Origin: Pseudomonas putida
GTDB lineage: Bacteria; Pseudomonadota; Gammaproteobacteria; Pseudomonadales; Pseudomonadaceae
Direction: 5' to 3'
NCBI RefSeq assembly: GCF_001976065.1
Contig: NZ_MNAH01000004.1
Span: 312,519 to 376,518, forward strand
DNA length: 64,000 nt
The notes below the pieces were generated by a model. That model saw nothing but the letters and a program-made list of their open reading frames with translations. It was not told where the DNA came from and made no database searches. The number at the start of each line of letters is the position of its first letter. Positions within the stretch are counted from its first letter, which is position 1. The position numbers and the translations under genes are program-made. Shown here one piece after another: positions 60,979-64,000 of this stretch.

Positions 60979-61916
60979 AAGTAGCGTATGAACTCATCGG
61001 CGCACCACGCTTCAATTTTGGTTCTTATATCACCATCCAAGTGCCCTGTCCAAACGTGACGAGACGGTCCCTTCAAACGATACAATACTTGAAAACAAAG
61101 GTGACGTCTGAAGCGTGTATATTTCTCAATATTGAACAAGTCAGTTTCATAGCAGCGCCAAAGCAAGTTGATTAGGGCCTCGACCGATTCATTGACAACG
61201 AAACTGGCAATGACTACTTCTGAGATTAGATAGGCAGCATCGTGCGACCCACATCCGACTTGAGCTTGTTCAAAATCAATTATTGCTATACGCCCGTCGG
61301 CACAAATTATAATGTTCCGACTATTCAAATCTCCGTGCAATACAGATTCTTGATTTTTCAAATGCTGATCTAGAAACAAGTTTGCAGCAGTAAGCTTGCC
61401 ATTGGGCAAGAACTCAAATAGGTTCCTGTACTGAAGGGTCGCCTTGTAACACTTAAAAGCTTCACTGTTGGCACTTACAGATAGCGTCTTGGATTTACTC
61501 GTTGCATGCAATGATGTTAGCCATGTCAAAACTTGTGAAATCTGTTCAACCACAAAATGAAAATTCTCTTTATTCAACAGGTACTCATATAAATCACTCC
61601 CCTTGGCACCCTCCATTGCAATTGCTCTGTTTTCGGCATCCGCAGCCAACAATCGAGGGACGTAAACGTTACCACTCACTATTTCTTGAGCATGTTCATG
61701 TAGACTAACAGCAACTTGATAGCGCTGAAGAGAAGTGGTTGGCAGAGGTGGGAATCCTGCAGTTTTTGCTTCATCTGCAAATGATTTTATATAAAACAAT
61801 TCATCTGCCCTGATCACTCGATGGACGTCGTTGAATAAGCCTCCTTCAACCTCATAAGCAATATCATCAAAAGTCAGGCTTAGAGCGCCGTATAGTTTTT
61901 TGTGGCGAGGAATCAT
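60975..61916 (-). CDS. APH-fold phosphotransferase (aminoglycoside/choline kinase family)
   Basis: 313 residues. Kinase signs: beta3 Lys44 (FYIKSF), hinge MEGAKGSDLYEYL, catalytic loop VLHGDLNSRNIII with Asp196 and Asn201, and DFEQAQ with metal-binding Asp214. APH-fold enzymes phosphorylate hydroxyls of small molecules such as aminoglycosides, choline, methylthioribose, homoserine or viomycin/capreomycin. It starts 21 bases after the oxygenase stop (AAGGATG ribosome site) and overlaps the MFS start. A role in phosphorylating the hydroxylated oxygenase product, as activation or self-protection, is inference. Confidence 0.82.
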   Translation of the reverse strand: MIPRHKKLYGALSLTFDDIAYEVEGGLFNDVHRVIRADELFYIKSFADEAKTAGFPPLPTTSLQRYQVAVSLHEHAQEIVSGNVYVPRLLAADAENRAIAMEGAKGSDLYEYLLNKENFHFVVEQISQVLTWLTSLHATSKSKTLSVSANSEAFKCYKATLQYRNLFEFLPNGKLTAANLFLDQHLKNQESVLHGDLNSRNIIICADGRIAIIDFEQAQVGCGSHDAAYLISEVVIASFVVNESVEALINLLWRCYETDLFNIEKYTRFRRHLCFQVLYRLKGPSRHVWTGHLDGDIRTKIEAWCADEFIRYL

Positions 61917-61937
61917 TTTTACATCCTTTTTTTTGGC

Positions 61938-62933
61938 TCATCCCGCAATGATACGCTTTTTACCTGGAATTACATGCTTTGCATGTTGATCCAAATTGTT
62001 TACATTGACAGTTTTCATTAACCAACGATTTCTTAACTCTTGCGGATTACTGATTAGTCTCACCTCTTTGTTGTGAATACATTCATTGTTGGCCGACCCT
62101 ATGAAAACTCCCGGAAGGACGTGGATTGGAGTTTTTACGCTATGCAGAGTTCTATTGAGAACTTCAATCGCACCACGAGCCCGCTCAGTAGTACCAACTG
62201 TACGGCGTTCAAAATAACGAATATCGTAATCGGTAGCGCCACCAAGAACAGGATGATCTGGAGCACTACCCATTTTTAGATTCCCCGAGATTGTAGTCAG
62301 GTCATCAAAGGGAGTATTAAATTCGGACTCCCTAAGCAAGGCTTTTATATTTTCAGGTAAATCCGCAAGAATTTTTTGATTGGAAGCGAAGCAAGTGTAC
62401 ACCTCATTTTCCTCGCACCCTCGCAATCCTATAATATTCACCCAGTCTGGCCTAACGTAATGATTAGCCAGATCCTTGTGAAAATATATATCATTTAGAG
62501 CCTTTTGTGACTGAGTTTCACAAAGACTTTCCATAGGATGGATATCCTGAAACACATCACCGTCATTGACATTAACGTAGCCAATCGGCTCCTGCGACAT
62601 CAATTTTGCGTAGATCAGTAAAAACCCTTCAGCAACATACGAAAGTTTCTTTATTCGCTTGTCGATAACCGGTGACTTGAAATCCAAATATGGTAAATGA
62701 GGGTCTATAGGGCAATTATGGATAAAAATGTAGGGATTGGCGAACGTATCGATATTTTTTCGGGCTTCGCAGAGTCTGACCAGTTCGGCGGGAACCTCAC
62801 CTCTATTTATGACATCGTCAACTTCTTCTTCGAAGCACTCGTAATTACTGTAGGGATTATTTTTTAGTTTTAGCAAAATATCTTGAAGATAAATCCTATC
62901 CTTTTCTTTGAACGTAAGGTCTACGCTGATCAT
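61938..62933 (-). CDS. Fe(II)/2-oxoglutarate oxygenase, AsnO/VioC/clavaminate-synthase type
   Basis: 331 residues from the ATG at 62933, chosen because AGGAGAG lies just before it; the frame is open 52 codons further. DGDVFQDIHP (about 124–133) corresponds to the G..vQDv.P segment of asparagine oxygenase and viomycin VioC. The iron triad would be His152 and Asp154 (FHKD) with His287 (NNECIHNKEV), and Arg303 in NRWLMKT would bind 2-oxoglutarate. AsnO/VioC have HxE, so HxD is a difference. Known relatives hydroxylate C3 of free amino acids; the substrate here is unknown. First gene of an AT-rich operon. Confidence 0.75.
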   Translation of the reverse strand: MISVDLTFKEKDRIYLQDILLKLKNNPYSNYECFEEEVDDVINRGEVPAELVRLCEARKNIDTFANPYIFIHNCPIDPHLPYLDFKSPVIDKRIKKLSYVAEGFLLIYAKLMSQEPIGYVNVNDGDVFQDIHPMESLCETQSQKALNDIYFHKDLANHYVRPDWVNIIGLRGCEENEVYTCFASNQKILADLPENIKALLRESEFNTPFDDLTTISGNLKMGSAPDHPVLGGATDYDIRYFERRTVGTTERARGAIEVLNRTLHSVKTPIHVLPGVFIGSANNECIHNKEVRLISNPQELRNRWLMKTVNVNNLDQHAKHVIPGKKRIIAG

Positions 62934-63357
62934 ATGCGCTCTCCTGAACAGTATTGTCCGAAACAACTCGAAAGCCTGTATCCCGCAAGAAATCAGAATC
63001 TCTAGTTTGCGCGCCGCTTGAACACCCATAGTCAAACCACCCACTATCTTTCCGTATCGGGAACTATTGAGCACGACCGAGCAAAACATTACTTTGCGGA
63101 CTGCATAGCGTTACTGCAGCAAACCTATTTCGAGGACATACAACACGTCAAGAGCTCATGAGATTTTCAGAAGTTACTTACACTTACAATCCTTGGTCGA
63201 GGTAGGACTATTCCTGAAAATTTGTAAGAAAACTCCTGTAGACAAACTTTCCTGCCTGCCCCCCATGCCATATTTCGGGGCATGTAGCGCAAGGCACCTG
63301 TTTAAAACAAATCACGAGACGCAAAAGGAGCGCGGCCAGATAACCGCGCGCTCGTTG
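62934..63357. other. Region upstream of the AT-rich operon
   Basis: 424 bases. The first 156 (62934–63089) continue the oxygenase frame upstream without a stop but lack a good ribosome site. The rest holds no convincing gene. A short hairpin (CATGCC/GGCATG, about 63267–63287) and the terminator of the TonB-like gene (63321–63353) are visible. The operon promoter must lie here; I cannot place it with confidence. Confidence 0.5.
63321..63353 (-). terminator. Terminator of TonB-like gene
   Basis: On the minus strand GAGCGCGCGG and CCGCGCTC pair around TTATCTGG and are followed by CTTTTGCG. It is 5 bases after the stop codon and marks the return to GC-rich core sequence. Confidence 0.72.
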
Positions 63358-63972
63358 TTAAAGCAACTTTCGAATACCCTGCGGCAAATACCGCACGTAC
63401 CTGGAAACAGGGTTACTGCGGCACTCACTGACTATGATTGGCACCTTGCGATTCAACTGGGTTATCAGTTCAAGGCGCCGCTCGTTCGATAACATGTCTT
63501 TTGAAAACGCTTTCGTCAGATAAGCGCGGGTGTAGTAGAACGCCGCGGAATCCGTCCATCTGTGCTCGGGTGTATCGACAAGCGCGTTATTGAGATCGCG
63601 ACATCGCAGTTCGTTGAGCCACTTGTTGGTATCGATCGTCATATCCCAATCGTAGCCAAACACCATCGGCGCAACCATGTCCTGTTCGGCAGGTTTATCG
63701 CCATCGACGGTCCAGGGCTTGAACCGCCACTGCGCTATCGCCACCCGGGTCGCTTCAGCCAGGTCCGGGTGATCGCTTTGTACAATCTTCACCTTGCTGA
63801 TTGAACCATCGGCCTTGACCGTGAACCCGACCCGGACAGTACCGACCACCCCGGCCCTCTGCAGTGCCAGTGGATAGATCGGCTTGGGATTGTTCTCCGG
63901 TATCAGAAAAAACTCTCCAGCCCGGATTTCACCCAATACCACCAGGATCAACAGCAACACAAACCAACGCAT
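63358..63972 (-). CDS. TonB C-terminal-domain periplasmic protein
   Basis: 204 residues from the ATG at 63972, preceded by GGGAGGAGG. Signal peptide about 1–19 (MRWFVLLLILVVLGEIRAG), then a TonB-C-type domain (about 30–95; IYPLALQRAGVVGTVRVGFTVKADGSISKVKIVQSD ... WRFKPW) without the Pro-rich linker of true TonB, and an unassigned helical C-terminal half. Likely a periplasmic binding or energy-transduction accessory; partner unknown. Confidence 0.8.
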   Translation of the reverse strand: MRWFVLLLILVVLGEIRAGEFFLIPENNPKPIYPLALQRAGVVGTVRVGFTVKADGSISKVKIVQSDHPDLAEATRVAIAQWRFKPWTVDGDKPAEQDMVAPMVFGYDWDMTIDTNKWLNELRCRDLNNALVDTPEHRWTDSAAFYYTRAYLTKAFSKDMLSNERRLELITQLNRKVPIIVSECRSNPVSRYVRYLPQGIRKLL

Positions 63973-64000
63973 ACCTCCTCCCTCTTGATGCAAATGCCAG

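Noticed and set aside
59691..63357. Attachment-site repeats flanking the AT-rich operon
   Set aside because: I compared the sequences on both sides and found no direct repeat longer than chance, no tRNA and no integrase.
63193..63492. 99-codon plus-strand frame near the end of the window
   Set aside because: Overlaps the terminator and 3' end of the TonB-like gene in antisense, and has no ribosome site or motif.

Overview
The window looks like a piece of chromosome from a Pseudomonas of the P. fluorescens lineage. The evidence is the high GC content, a spuI/spuBCDEFGH polyamine locus, ssuEADCBF, the zapA–6S RNA–formyltetrahydrofolate cyclo-ligase arrangement, an argA of fused kinase/GNAT type, gcvTHP beside a two-gene iron transporter, and about eleven paired REP elements with the core GTGGGAGCGGGCTTGCTCGC. 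I see no rRNA, tRNA, CRISPR array, prophage or intact insertion sequence.

Layout. Bases 1–7.1 kb: a secreted DUF2059-like protein, a lysophospholipase-type hydrolase, a thioredoxin-like membrane protein, a penicillin-acylase-type Ntn hydrolase, and a divergent pair of GlxA/AraC-type regulator and HD-domain enzyme. 7.2–17.6 kb: polyamine uptake and gamma-glutamylation. spuB-spuC-spuD-spuE-spuF-spuG-spuH run on the minus strand and spuI diverges from them. A broken N-terminal remnant of spuA sits where spuA should be. 17.8–29 kb: a TetR regulator, then a sulfonate/sulfur-starvation block (ssuEADCBF, 1-Cys peroxiredoxin lsfA, two OprD-type porins, and tauA without tauBCD). 29–45.7 kb: arginine synthesis (argA, argE), a CYTH/CHAD phosphatase, an Lrp regulator, an isolated GspE-type ATPase, qmcA/nfeD, the glycine cleavage genes gcvT, gcvH and gcvP, and an iron permease plus binding protein. 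45.9–59.7 kb: ubiquinone hydroxylases, pepP, ygfB, zapA, 6S RNA, a cyclo-ligase, a 51-residue membrane protein found by direct reading, an EVE protein, a HlyD/RbbA-like/permease exporter, a FliL-like protein and a quinone oxidoreductase.

59.8–62.9 kb is different. It is a clearly AT-richer, tightly coupled three-gene operon encoding an Fe(II)/2-oxoglutarate oxygenase of the AsnO/VioC/clavaminate-synthase type, an APH-fold small-molecule kinase and an MFS transporter. It is bounded by terminators and flanked by ordinary GC-rich core genes. I regard it as the best candidate for an undescribed system, probably making, phosphorylating and moving a hydroxylated amino-acid-like metabolite. That function is inference. 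The window ends with a TonB-C-domain periplasmic protein.

The sulfur block works as a unit: porins admit sulfonates, SsuABC imports them, SsuE/SsuD desulfonate them and LsfA handles peroxide. Its promoters share AT-rich palindromes and TTTAGGAAT motifs that look like common regulatory sites.
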